From contig CAJNDS010002091.1 of NCBI GenBank assembly GCA_905221605.1, positions 1,468,001 through 1,532,000 of the forward strand: a stretch of DNA of 64,000 nucleotides, in the 5' to 3' direction. Below, in pieces: positions 32,161-44,100 of this stretch. The translations under genes were made by a program, and so were the position numbers. Positions within the stretch are counted from its first letter, which is position 1; each line of letters opens with the position of its first letter. Source of the stretch: Symbiodinium natans (taxonomy: Eukaryota; Sar; Dinophyceae; Suessiales; Symbiodiniaceae). The notes under the pieces were generated by a model, which was not told where the DNA came from, ran no database searches, and saw only the letters and a list, made by a program, of their open reading frames with translations.

Positions 32161-32862
32161 AAGCGGATTGCCAAAACATGCATAAACATGCCCAAACAAT
32201 GGCTTGCCGAAGTGTTGGCACAATGCAATCCAGGTGCGGACGTATTGTCGACGGATGGGTACAATGACGATAGCGACAGCTCTCGAGCCACAGTCGAAGC
32301 TCCAAACCCGAAGTCAAAAAAAAAACAACAGGCAAAAATGGTGATGCAACCGCAGAGGTGACACGATCAAGATGGCACAAGTGCCCTTTTCAGTCTCCAC
32401 TTGCGGAATGTCGGAATGGTTCTTGCGACAGCTCTGTTAGCTCCACGCTGGCTACACTGGCTAAGCTAGGTTACACCCTTCACCGACGAAGTCTCCTCGG
32501 CCCATGTCTTGTGACAGGGCTGCGGGACCAACGCTAGCTCCACCCTCTTGTGGTTCCCACTTCAACTCCGTGCGAGCGTCTCATGGGCTGCCAGCATCAA
32601 GTTGGGAAACTGAGTGTCGAAGACCATCCTTCCACTTCGGCGCGGAGCTCCGAAAGTGCTTCCTAAGTTGCGTGTCCATCAAGGTCCTGTGTATTCACGC
32701 ATCTGCTCATCAGGCACCTAATGCGGCAAGGCAACTTTCTCGGGCAGATCGGGGTCCTTGTCACAACATCAAGACTAAGAGATAGTGGCATGTGCCATTT
32801 GGCTCTCCTCCTTCCTCCCCTTCATCTTCTTATGCTTCTTGTTCTTCCCTCTCCCTTCTTCT

Positions 32863-32886
32863 GCTTCCCTCTCTCTCTCTCTCTCT
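32863..32886. repeat. (CT)n microsatellite
   Basis: About ten CT units within a pyrimidine-rich tract (32795-32900). Confidence 0.9.
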
Positions 32887-33029
32887 GTCCTGTCTCTTGT
32901 GCGTCCTATCCCACAAACTGCCTGAACTCAAGGCTCAGTTTTAAGGCGGACCTCGAAACAGGACCGCGGGAGTGCGGTTTCCAGTCTGTCTTTCGCTAAG
33001 CGACTTGTGTTTCGGTTTTTTGTGCTCTC

Positions 33030-33530
33030 TTGGACTATGGGCGAATTTGCCCACTAAGTTGGAAAACCAAAAACAGCATGGGAGTCTTTCCAGCGGGCCC
33101 TACGACAAAAAATATTGAAAGAACAACTTCTCAAGTCAACAAGAAGTTGGATGCCTTGTTCCAGGAAATTGAGAATCTCCGCATTTCACGTCGGAAAGCG
33201 GCAGCTGGTCCAGGAGCGTCTGGCCCTTGCGTGTGTTAAACCTCGACGACATTTTCTAGATGCAACGAGGAAACTGAGCGCCTGCGCACGGAAAGATGTG
33301 AAGTATTCCACGGTATTCCACGCGACATTGACACTTGCAAAGTGTCCGTGATGGACGTTGCCGCGACACAACCCTCGCACCCGCATTTCCAGAAGCTTAT
33401 CTACGCAGAATTGGCATTGCCAGATTTCCGTAGAAAAGATCCGCTGCCGTGCAGGGCAGTGGAAGCGACGGACTTGGAGGCCAAGGCTGAGCATGGCTCA
33501 AGAGCCAGAAGAACAAGCAGTAGATTCTAA
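33030..33530 (+). other. Possible coiled-coil exon on the plus strand
   Basis: The plus frame at 33090-33190 reads TSQVNKKLDALFQEIENLR, a good coiled-coil heptad sequence. Other plus frames further on (ETERLRTERCEVFHG near 33280) have similar character. They may be exons of a plus-strand gene or a decayed one. This is the only hint of a plus-strand cellular gene in the first 41 kb, and it overlaps the region where the last SHMT exon should be, so I rate it low. Confidence 0.2.
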
Positions 33531-33593
33531 AGAGTTTAAATGACCGGCTTTCCGGCTCACGGTGTCCATCGGATGTCTCGCTTACAAGATTAA

Positions 33594-35359
33594 CCGCATG
33601 AAGTCGCTAGCCAAGTCTCTGATAAGCATGCGCAGAAATCGGCGAGCTTGTTTCCAGACCTGGGAAAGAACACTTTTCTGTGGCGCATCTGATCGCAACA
33701 AAATCTACAAATGGCGCCCCGCAATTCCTGGGTGTGGTACCGGGACTGCACTTGTCTGGCAATGTCGCGCGCTCGGAGCAGGAAGCTCCCAATACGTTCA
33801 AAGTCCCCTTCATCTGCACCTCTGGTTGTCATCGCGCATGTGCCGAGGCGTACGCCACCAGGTGAAACCGGAGAAACGTCCGTCGGAATGGCATTCCTGT
33901 TCCTCGGTCATTCTGCTTCGCATTTCGCACGGGAGGACAGGACTGCCAACACAGCAAGGTCTGATTTATTCTAATTCGCGCAACCTAGGCACACGATGAT
34001 GGAAGCCATCTCACAGACTTTCTCGATCTTCGCTCCAGACAAGCCCTCACTCTTGACATCCCATAACAAGAGGTGGTTGTCGGTCCCGCCACTAACCAGA
34101 GAACACTCGCGGCCGCTCAAGTACGCGGCCAGAGCTCTGCAATTCGCCACGACATGTTCACAATACTTCTTGAAATCAGGGCTCGTCACCTGCATCACAA
34201 ACCATACTCTCAAGAAAAACAGTAAACACCAGCGCATCTCGCCCTCAAAGCAACAACATAAGCAAGCGCCCTCGCTGCCCATCAGCTGCCTGCTTCAGCT
34301 GAAAAGCTAGAGCCCCGATTGTGGCATTGTGAGGGCCTCCTTGCAAAGCAGGGAACACTGCCTCGGACAAAACATACAACACAAGATAAAGTAAGCTAAC
34401 GCAATCTCTTATAATACAACATATCATGATCTTAAAAACGCGTAGGTTCACCAAGAATCCCATGAACACCTGCAATGTGCTCTCCAAGTGTCATTATTTA
34501 TTTGTCTCTCCAGATGTTTGCGGGAAAAGATCATGCCACCACGGGGTCCCCGCAAGCTCTTGTGCGTTGTGGTTGTAACGACGTCTGCATGCGAAAACGG
34601 AGAAGGGTGCTGTTCAGAAGCTATCAAGCCGCTGATGTGTGCCATGTCGACCATAAGGTAGGCACCGACCTCATCACATATTTGCCGGAAAGAGCCCCAG
34701 TCGATTTGCCGGGGATACGCAGATGCCCCCGCGATAATCAGCTGCGGCCGAAAAATTAAGGCTTGCTTCCGCAAGTTCACATAGTCAATGAGACCTGTGT
34801 TTTTGTCGACCGAGTACGGCATGGACTCGAAATACACGGACGTTGCAGAAACTTTTCTTTGAGCTGTGTAGTGCCCATGTGTGAGGTGGCCACCGGCAGC
34901 AAGACTTAAACCCATTATTCGGTCATGGGGACTAAGCAATGCTGTGTAAACAGCAAAATTCGCAGGTGATCCAGAATATGGTTGCACGTTGACAGCCCAC
35001 TCCTCCTCAGACAGGCGGAAAGCTGCCAGAGCCCGTGCCTTGCAAAGCTGTTCCACCTCATCAACGACAGCATTCCCGCCATAGTAGCGAGCCCCAGGAA
35101 GCCCTTCAGAGTACTTGTTGTTGAGCTCGGACCCCAGAACTTGGAAAACATGCTCCGACGCAAAATTTTCGGATGCAATCAAGTTGATGCTTGACACTTG
35201 TCGCTCGCGCTCTCGACATAGCATATCCGCCAACTCAGGGTCCACTTGCTGCAGTGTGTTCTCATGGCTCTTGTTGGCCGTGTTTACAACCAGCACGCGC
35301 TTCGCACACGCAACTCGCCGGACGAACAATCTCTGAAGTCCAATGGCCGCTGATACCAT
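33594..35359 (-). CDS. SHMT: Serine hydroxymethyltransferase, probably mitochondrial, five or more exons
   Basis: SHMT converts serine and tetrahydrofolate to glycine and 5,10-methylene-THF using PLP. Exon 1 (35359-34496) starts [20 protein letters not shown], an Arg-rich mitochondrial-type presequence. [46 protein letters not shown] and [14 protein letters not shown] follow, the last with the PLP lysine (codon 34561-34559). Exon 2 (34361 to about 34288) has [17 protein letters not shown]. Exon 3 (34189 to about 33997) has [12 protein letters not shown]. Exon 4 (about 33903-33746) has [16 protein letters not shown] and [11 protein letters not shown]. Exon 5 (33659 to about 33594) has [14 protein letters not shown]. 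Reading frames join across exons as in a normal SHMT. The final segment is not certain, though LGLQVRRF near 33475 could be part of it. The gene looks intact, and no catalytic residue is missing in what I can see. Confidence 0.93.
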
Positions 35360-35399
35360 GAGTGTTCTGCCAGCACCTTCCATTGACAGCCACAACGGT

Positions 35400-36990
35400 T
35401 CTACTATGGCCTACTACGGATCACGTGTCCATTAACTACATCCTGAACACGACACCCACCAGGACCCACCATTGCCATGTCAAGCATCTGGTGCGCGTGC
35501 ATGACGCACTGGGTGCACGAACATTCGGTTGGTACTCCACTGATCGGGGCGGCGCAGCCAGCCAGTGCGGCAATTGTTGCTTCAGCCCAAGTTCCATTAG
35601 CAAGCGGAACGCAGCGGAACCGGATCGCAGCAAAACAAACCCCAGCTGTGCTACAGTTGCCTTGAATGTCATCATCTTGAGCAGCATCTTGAGCTGAAAT
35701 GATACAACATGCCTTGTCTGGACATGGCGGTTATGTTGCATTCGGTTTTGCCTTGAAAGCAGCGGCCCAGCAGTCAGGCAAAGAAGCTTCCACTCACGAT
35801 CAAACATGCAAACCTCCTACACGGCTAAGAGCTTCGCACGTTGCCCGGGCAGCGAGTCCTCGCACACATCAGTGGCAGCATACGTATTGCAATGTGCTCC
35901 TGCGGTCCTGCTGTCACCTGTGCGACCTGCCCAACAGAAGTCTATGCGTCAGAACTGAACTGTGGCAAAGCTCGGAACTCTTTCATCTGAGCTCGCAGCC
36001 ATGGTGCCGCGCGTGTCGACCATGGCTGTGTGAGGTTTGGTTGGGAAAGTTTCTGGCCAGGACTTTTCTGATTCTTGAATCGTAGACGTTGTGCTTGTTG
36101 GGCATCGCTGCAACATGCCCACATTCGTCTGAGGAAGGGGAATTTTGCTGGAAGGGGAATTTGCTGGAATGTGATACCATGTCCCTCCGCGAGCCGATCA
36201 AGGCCAATGCCAAGATGCAAAATCAAATAACATCGAGTAGGCAAGTGCCCAGTCGCAGCGGCGTAGCGGATGCATCACCATGAAAGCAGCTTCGTGCAGG
36301 TAACATACTCCGAAGCTCGTGGACCTTCTTCTGCAATCCCGAGTTTCGCATTGGCAGCTGTCTACAAGCAAATCCTGGCGGTGTGGAGATTTGCACAAGC
36401 CTGCCGAGCCCACCTCCTTTTTCCTGCACCTTCTTGCATCTGCAGGCACTTGGGCAGCGACGGGGCTGGGGGGAGCTTCAGACTCAAGCAGAGCCGTGCC
36501 AAGAACGCCAAGTGCCCAGACAAGAACCCACAAGAATCCACAAACAGAAGGCGCAAGCCCCCTGGGGCCCCAGGAGTTGTTTGCATTTTTCCCTTGCACC
36601 TCGTGCAGTCCTCAGCTCGGGCCGGGCAGCCCACCACTGCTCGCGAGCTAAAAGCCGAACCATGTGATTGCAGCTGTAGTCCACCTAGGACACCAAAGCT
36701 GCGAGTCGCGAAGTTGAATTGATGCGAGAGGTTCCGCCTCGAAGCCGTACAACCCTTGACTTGAGCGTGACGCTGAGGTAACATGTATTCAATCATCCGA
36801 ACGGGATGTTAAGGGGACTCCTGCTGTGCAAGGAGCGAGCAGTGCGAACCGGCATGTTTTGTCCGATCGCACATCGGCATCATAAGCTCATTCGGCCGCC
36901 TTTGGGCCGCTTGGACAATGGCGCAGGCAGTGGACCCGCCAACCCCGTTTAGTCTAGGGCCATCAGATCCACAAAAGGTGCCGGCCTCGG
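35400..36990. other. Upstream of SHMT; no assignable gene
   Basis: Short frames on both strands without recognisable domains. A GGAAGGGGAATTTGCTGG-type short duplication occurs near 36133-36165. No spliced-leader relict or other 5' element of SHMT could be placed with confidence. Confidence 0.3.
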
Positions 36991-37410
36991 TCAAAGCATT
37001 TGCGGAATAACAGAAACCAAACAAAAAACATCCTCCCTGCCCCTTGCCAAGAACTTCCTACTTGCTTTGTCCAACAAGTCGCGAAATGAATGAAAGACGA
37101 GCGCACTGTGGCACTGGAGCCCGCAAGCTATGGCGGCCACAACCCACAGCAGCTCTGGGGAGCTACAGGGAGTTGCTCCCGAAGTTGGGACTGCTGCGAC
37201 TCCAGTGGACCCCGAACGACAAGTGGGAACCCAAGCCTGGGATGAGAACTTCACTGCCCTCACCTGCATATTCAATCCAAAGTTCTCCCGCCTTTGGTCG
37301 ACCCGCTCAAACGCATACAGCGGAGTCTCCCCAAAGGACATCCTGAGCTTCCAGTCAACATCGAAGGCAGCTCGACAGCCCGCCGTGCGAAACGGGAAAT
37401 CCAGTAACAC
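36991..37410 (-). CDS. Possible coding exon, strand uncertain
   Basis: The minus frame begins LLDFPFRTAGCRAAFDVDWK and has ETPLYAFERVDQRRENFGL, which reads like coding sequence. The plus strand of the same interval (37130-37444) is also open and reads AWDENFTALTCIFNPKFSRL. Only one can be real. I favour minus because every recognised neighbour is on that strand. No family identified. Confidence 0.25.
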   Translation of the reverse strand: MLLDFPFRTAGCRAAFDVDWKLRMSFGETPLYAFERVDQRRENFGLNMQVRAVKFSSQAWVPTCRSGSTGVAAVPTSGATPCSSPELLWVVAAIACGLQCHSALVFHSFRDLLDKASRKFLARGREDVFCLVSVIPQML

Positions 37411-37588
37411 TGAGGGCGCAATGCGTCAACCAACCCGCAAATAGCCTGAACTTGAAAAAACAAAGCACCTAAGTCCGACAGCCGCTGAGCAACTCAACGC
37501 GCACCGCGTGGGCAGGCTCCTGCAGTGTCATGGCGCTCTTGAGGCGCATGAGTGGTCAGTGATATGCAGAGATTTCTGGCGGCATGAT

Positions 37589-38088
37589 CTAAACTAGCCT
37601 CTCAATTTTCTTGGTTGAGGCCGTATAGCACGCACAGGTTGCAAAACACACACCAGAATCGCAGACCAGTGGCCCAAGTCTTAACATCGCTATTGACAGA
37701 CTACTTGACTCACGAATTCCTGTCCTGCGCTCCCAGCCGCAGCGGCTCCAGACCCGACAAATCCGACTCCAAAAAGCAGTTCCTGAGCAAGATAAATATT
37801 TCTTCACTTGAGGCGAAGTTTTTTCTGAGCCGTCAAGAATTCTCTGACACGGAATCCGTTCAACCAAGGCCGCCCATTCGATTTTTGAACAGTTGCAGAC
37901 CTGCCCCTGAAATAGCCGACAAAGGGGAGCTTTTGTGAATGGCAAGTGAACATTGGCTCGGGCGGACACATCATGGTCCACGGCCGAATCACAAAAAAAG
38001 ATTCCCAAGTGCATGGACAACGCATCAGCACCACACGGCTCCCTGGACGCAGCAAGGCGAACTTGGCTTCCAAGGCCTCAGGGGCCAA
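37589..38088 (-). CDS. Possible coding exons, unassigned
   Basis: Two overlapping minus frames have coding character: EALEAKFALLRPGSRVVLM with CTWESFFVIRPW (about 38080-37960) and CSKIEWAALVERIPCQRIL with SEKTSPQVKKYL (about 37900-37800). They might be consecutive exons of one protein. No known domain is recognised. Confidence 0.2.
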
Positions 38089-38186
38089 GGTTCAACGAAC
38101 ACTCGCACCATGTACACGGATAAACAACACCGGGTTGGAAGGAGCCTAAAGCCTGCAAGTCCAAGCGCTGCAAGCCCAAAAGCCTG

Positions 38187-38400
38187 CTAATGCACTGCGT
38201 ACTGCAACTTTGATGCAGGCTCATAAGTTTCATTATCTACGTATGGATGGTCACGTCTGCCCTCTTCAGCCCCCCGTGACACAAAATGTCCTAAGAGGCT
38301 CGTGGAGCTTGGGTCTGGCAAAGAAAGGACCAGCAGATGCCCGCACATGAAAAACATCACCCCAAAACCAAGCCAGTAAACATGTGTTTGTCGAAATGGA
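38187..38400 (-). CDS. Small membrane protein, C-terminal exon
   Basis: The minus frame encodes FRQTHVYWLGFGVMFFMCGH followed by LLVLSLPDP, one clear membrane helix. A polar tail (GRRDHPYVDNETYEP) ends at a stop at 38187. A single-pass protein with a short hydrophilic C-terminus is typical of accessory subunits of organelle membrane complexes, but I cannot name it. Confidence 0.35.
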
Positions 38401-38929
38401 GTTCGAGGCATGCCTAGCATCGCCTTTTGCGTCCCTGGTCGGCGAGCCGAACGCATCTCATGTCTCCTTCAAGCCCCTGCCTTCAACCCCCTGCCTTCAT
38501 CATGTCATCCGGGAAGCAAAGGGACATGGCGAATACAACTGTGGCCGCAGACCAGTCCTCCAGATGCACGAGGTTTTGGGAATGTCCAAACGCCGACGAT
38601 GAAACTGTTGTCCTAATACTTCGGAATCTACCCAAGGGGTCGGGCTGAGGGTCTTAAGGCCCTGAATTTCTTGGGCTGGCAGTGTCTAAGGTTAGGGCTT
38701 AGCGGTAACAATGTGTTTCTGCTGCGTGTGTTTTTTGGTGGCACGTTCTTGTTTTGCTGCTGGTGCGGGGGCGTGTTGTTCTTCGTAGTGCGACTGCGGG
38801 CGGCCTTTTTGTTCTGCTAAGATGGGTCTGGGGGGGGGGAGTGTTTTTGTTTCTTGCCGTGGGTGCAGTGGGGTTCGTGTTTTTTTTGGTTGCGGGGAGG
38901 GGGGCGGTGGGGTGTGGACAAGTAAGAAA

Positions 38930-39310
38930 ATCAACAGAAAAACGCTACTTTGGTGTTGAGAAGGAAAACCCTGTCTTTTCTGCAACTTTGATAGGAAAAC
39001 ACTATTCTCTTTATGGAAAAAGAGAAAGCCGGCTGGCAGTGGAAACGTGGGTTTCCTTGACATGTCCATGGGGAACATCTACCTCGCGTAATTTGTGTTC
39101 CTGAATAATGTCCATTTTCTGTGTATATCTTTATACAACCCCAAAGCCTCTAAATTCTTTATGGTTAGTAGGTAAACCTCTTCCTCTAAGTTCTCTATGT
39201 GTTAGTGGCAAACCTTTTTCGCCCGTATTCCATTCTATTTCTTGTCATGGGAAACCCTCTGCTTTCCCTACATTTTCATGGATTCCTCTATGCGTCACTA
39301 GGACAACCTA
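38930..39310. repeat. Highly diverged tandem repeat with GG-AAACC junctions
   Basis: Pyrimidine-rich units of about 35-50 bp each end in a G-rich/AAACC junction: GGAAAACCCTG, GGAAAACACT, GGTAAACCTC, GGCAAACCTT, GGGAAACCCT and GGACAACCTA. Unit interiors share CTCTA or TTCTTTATG fragments. It follows a G/T-rich tract (38705-38930). Confidence 0.5.
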
Positions 39311-39354
39311 AAGGCCAAAGACTGAGGGCGAGGAATGCGTCTTAACACACTTTA

Positions 39355-40767
39355 GCGATCTACAGCACACCAACGGTCTCCTCCTCCAAAATGTCTCCCT
39401 GCACCAGCTCCAGTCCAGAAACCTCGCGCGACATCGAGAGCTGAAGGCCCCCCCCAATGTCTCCCACCATCCCCCAGTGAACCTGGAGTTGTGCGGCGAC
39501 GTTGACGGCCGCAGTGTGGAGGGCCGGAAGCAGCTCAATGCCACGACAGCGCCTGCAGTCTTGAAGCTCCAAACTTCTTTCACATCATTGGGGTGGAGGC
39601 GTAGGACCCCAAACAATTTTGGCGGGTCCTCTGAAGATGGGTCTGGGGGTAGGGCGGGTTGAGGGAAGCCGGGGAAGCCTTGAAGCTTGAGGGTCGAAGC
39701 TTATGATGTGGGTAACCGAAACAATTGACTAAAGCGAATGAGGTGGGCTACTCCCTTGCTAATTGTTTAGGGGCGTGTTTCGGAATGATTCCTTTTGAAT
39801 AAAGCCGGACACCAGAAAATGCCGGAGCTTAGCATTCTAAACTATTTTTGGTTCTGTTCTTGGCCCCCCGCCCTTCATCCCCGGGCCACGAACTTCGCCT
39901 AATTGCGGGTAACCTTTCTCAATAGAGGGGACCTCTATATTTGTTTTCGGAAAAAACGCCTGATAGCGGCAAACGGTAGTAAAGCGGGTGCAACATTAAT
40001 TGAACGGCCTGTGCACTGTGCTCTGGCAGAAAGGTGCAAACGATCGACGGGCAGCGTGTGAAGGGAGAGGGCACCATGAAGGCTCAGACTTATAAACTGC
40101 GTCAGCACTCCTGTGAGCGCAGCAACAATGGCACTTGTACGAAGGTAAGAGCACTGCAGCATGTACAGCTTCCAAGCTTTGTCTGAACGACATGCTCGGG
40201 CTGTTTCTTGCAGACAAGGCGCAAGGAAGGAAACGCCAGCGCAGCGGCAGCAACGAGTCGACCGGTTCCTCGACCAAACAGCTTGACCATTGGATAAATG
40301 CAAAATGCGGAAGTGCAGAAGTCACGTGTATCAAGCATCTACAAGAACCCACGGGATGAGCTTGGGTATTTTCTCCCACTGTAGGAGTTGAGCTCAGGTA
40401 TGATCATCTCACCCCATCGTCATCAACTCGCATGCCAAAGATCCGCTCCCAAAACTTGGAACAGGACAGATGCCAAATCTTGCAGCGCGTGCCACTGAGA
40501 CAACGGGAACATATTCCTTGCACGACCGTGCCTTGACTGTCTTGACTGTCCTGACTGGCTTGACCCATAATCCATTTTGCCAAGCCTACTTGCGAGACTC
40601 GGGAAAGTCGCGAGACTTGCGAGAAACACACTCTGGCTTGAAAGCTGGGTCGAACAGGAGTGGAGATGTGCCATGGTGCCGCAACCATGGTGTCCGAGCA
40701 GCCGCTTCCCAGGTCAACGAGCATGTCCCCAGCGGTCACCTTCCGGCTCGAGTCTGATGTGAACGCC
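39355..40767 (-). CDS. SAM-dependent methyltransferase, DOT1-like fold, two exons seen
   Basis: The exon at about 40767-40701 encodes RKVTAGDMLVDLGSG, a class I methyltransferase motif I (SAM-binding DLGSG), and is followed by a GC-type donor. The exon at about 39580-39360 encodes CRRCRGIELLPALHTAAVNV, the acidic-residue motif II (GIE), then SGLELVQGDILEEETVGVL, the motif with the GD pair that follows. Spacing and the phrase GIELLPxLHxAAV are like DOT1-related and other dinoflagellate methyltransferases. The substrate cannot be told from this. The segment that should link motif I to motif II lies in the roughly 1.1 kb between the exons and was not identified. A 28-nt poly-G run lies right upstream of the motif I exon. 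Confidence 0.5.
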
Positions 40768-40769
40768 AC

Positions 40770-40797
40770 GGGGGGGGGGGGGGGGGGGGGGGGGGGG
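40770..40797. repeat. Poly-G run, 28 nt
   Basis: An uninterrupted run of 28 G on the plus strand, immediately upstream (minus sense) of the methyltransferase motif I exon. Length in the assembly may be unreliable. Confidence 0.95.
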
Positions 40798-40903
40798 AAT
40801 GGGGTACATCTAGGAAACTGCGAGGACCTGTAAAATTCCACTTGCACCGGTACAAAATCCAAAGTCGTGCTTTTGGTGCTGCAACCTGCCGTGAACAAAC
40901 GTG

Positions 40904-41130
40904 TCAAGCAATTTCTTGCTTAAACTTGGGCCCCTGTTTTCGCTGCTTCGCTGCACAACCCGCTCGTGAGTTCTGTTGAACCATGTCGGCCACAGAACTC
41001 CGACCTGGCTGCCGCATGAGAGACACACCTCTGGCCTTGGCAGCAGCCGCAGCCTTCAATGGATCTACAGTGCGCCAATGTGCGACAGCACCCCGTGGCT
41101 CTCTTTGTCTGTCCCCTCGTCCTGCACCGC
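40904..41130 (-). CDS. Basic C-terminal or upstream exon, unassigned
   Basis: The minus frame reads REPRGAVAHWRTVDPLKAAA and continues with GVSLMRQPGRSSVADMVQQN, then a Lys/Gln-rich stretch ending KFKQEIA at a TGA (40906-40904). It is basic and alanine-rich. It could be an N-terminal exon of the methyltransferase gene, whose motif I exon begins about 140 bp further on, or the end of a separate gene. Confidence 0.3.
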
Positions 41131-44100
41131 ACCTTGCCTCCGTGACAGGTCTTCACGGAGCCCCTGGATGTCTCCACCTCTTGCGCTTTCGACAGGAATA
41201 GATGCAAAATGCTTGTCTCCATTGCCCCCCGGCGGTAGAGCTGCCAAGGACACGGTGGAGGGTTGTGCACGAGTGGGCCTAAGGCCAGCCCGCACGCCAC
41301 TCCAAGCTACCATGACTTCGGTCCAGACAAGCCAGGACAATGACTCGCTCGAGGGAAGAAATGAGGGCGCTAGGGGAATTAGGGGATGCTAGGGGCGATG
41401 AGGGTTGCGCTAAGGCGGCCAGCACAAGGCCGGAGAGAGAACCTGTCGGCGCCGCCACTTCCCTCACCCAACATGCTGAATCGAGCCCATGCAAGAACAC
41501 GTGCCTTCAGCAATGTCAGAAGGCGATGGACAGGCACAAAATGACTCTCTCCATATGTGAGCGCTGAGGTCGTGTAGCTACCTCGGCGTGTTTGAGGGGC
41601 GTATCATGGTGCATCTGCTTTTCTACCAACCCAGAAGCAATACGCAGTATTTCATGTTTGTGGTTGCAGCTGCCTTCAACAGGAAAAGAAAGCAAGATTG
41701 TTTTGCTCACGGCATGATACGCCGTTGTCTTGCAATTGCTGAAAGCTCTCATGCGGTCTGCATTCACAACGGCACGGTGATCTCACAAGCTAAGCCTTGG
41801 CTGATAAGAACCCAGCAGACAATTGCAGACCTTATCGTCTCTAAGCTTCAGTCGCGCATGACATGTGGTGGAGGCAAAAGATATCGCCAGAACAAACCGA
41901 GATTCCTTGCGCATCATGCGACAGTTGGTAGCCATCGATGGCATCTCAGGAATGCTGCAACATGATCTGGCGCCAGTCGAAATGCATGTTTGGGCATTGC
42001 AAATCTCGCTGTCAGCAGCGGTGAAGGTAACCTGGCCTAGCAGTGATAGAAAGTCAGAAAAAGGGAACACTACGCCCACACGTGGCAGAGTAGTAAGCAA
42101 TGTCTGCTGGAGCCACTGCGTTCAAGGAGCTGTATGCCTGGTAGAACTTGTGATAGCCATCCTGTTTGAGAACTCATTCCAGTCTAACCCACGCTCTAAA
42201 GGCAACTGGCCATTCATCTATACACGTGCTATACCGGGCGTGGTCTCCCAAATGCCCTCGCCACATGTCCTTGGCTTTCAATCCCGACCCCGGAATAGCA
42301 CACAGGCAGGAGTGCCACGTCCTAGACTATTTCAGGAACCGAAAAGGTCCTGGAGACATGCTGGCAACTCCGAAACCTCCGGCACGAAGGCGTCTAAGGC
42401 CTCGGGATTGAAACATGTGCCAAGTCACCCACGAAACAAAAAACAAGCTGCTGATAGTGGTTGCGATGGTGTTGGGGCAGGTTCGTCATCATGTGGCACT
42501 ATGTGGGAATTGGTGGCCCGCGTTGCAGCCACTCTTCATTGAAGAAAGTAACCATTTCCATCACTACATGTGAATAGTTCATACCACCGTCTGGTTCACA
42601 GCAGCCTGAAAACAAGCTTTAGTTTGTTTTGGAAACACAAGAACTGGTGCATGTAACATTGCAACATCAGACGGACTCAGATTACTGAAGCAACTGGCGG
42701 GTTTAGCGGCTTGTTTGCGACATGGCTGGATAATCTAAGATGGTCTCGTCGAGCATCGACATCGGCCAAGTCATTTTCGAAGGAAAAGCCTTGCAAAGGC
42801 TCGATTCTTGCAGGTTGCAGGGCAAAATAAACCCACTTGCTGGCTCCCTTCCCCAATCTCGAAGTTGATTCTCTTCACGCCACGCCCAAACGTTTCATCA
42901 ACTACTATAGTTGCGACCACTACCACCCAGTACGTGCTCATTCCAAGGGGTACACAACTCCAGCACTCCTCAAAAACCCTGAACTTGACAATGCGCACCG
43001 CACGAAGCTCATCACTTGATGGGTGATCCAGGAGGATACAGTAGCTAGTGGCTCGAATCGCCGAAGAATGAATGATCAGGAACGTGCAGCCTCATTTAGC
43101 ACAAACCGACAATTATAACTTCAAGCGCTGGAGGGCTCGGGCTGTTGTATGTCGACTTTAACGATATGATGGCTACACTCTCAAATCAAGGAACTCACTG
43201 CGAGAAACTCCGCAGCGCCGGCTGGCAAGGACAGAAGCGTTTGATCTGATGCCTCCAACCATCCTCATCATCAGCAACTCGATATACTTGATCATGCTTG
43301 TGGGGAAATTTCGCAAGATGGTAAATGAGTAATCTCTTGCGCCGAGAGGGACAAACAAACAGCTCGCCTCACGCTCGCACAAAGCTCAAGCTGGACATCC
43401 TCTTTTCCGCCACTGCAAGATGAACTATAGGCTGAAGGCTACGGCTGGAATATGCTGGAATTAATGCCAAGCCGCCATGGGTCAGAAAAGCGCAATCGCA
43501 ATCGAAGAGCCAAAACTGCGTCTGGATGGATGCGACAATCACCCCAGTTTGTCCTGAAAAATTGCGAGGGCGATTCGACCGCCAAATTTAGTCTCATGTA
43601 CTTGCCGCTCAATACGACAGGGCACACTAGGCAAAGGAATATCCCACTCGCCTAAGCGCAAGGCTGAAAGCGGCCAGCTCTCGCCCGCAACACTTGTCAC
43701 ACACAAGGAACACAAGATTTCCAGCCTGGCTCTGCAGCCACGATCCAGTGAAAGTCCTGGACACACAACACATTGCCTACAGCCAGGGAGGTCCATTTCC
43801 TCCAAAAAACAATTCCCGCAAGGTGCCTGAAACAAAAACAATCACGCTAATTAACCACGTGTAACAACGCGCAAAAGCACCGAGACTCCTGCCCCGCGGG
43901 CGTTGAAAAGCCCGGGCCCTTGGAGCAACAGACGAAGCGGCGCGAGGCTGCCTGCATCAGATCAGCCAGAACAGCAACGCATCACAGACGTATCTTCATT
44001 CAAACCACCAGCATATACACCACACTCCACGCAGTTGCAACTTGAATCGGCAAAGGAAGCTGTTGGACTTGGTGTGTTTGGCACCAAAACCCTTTGCACG

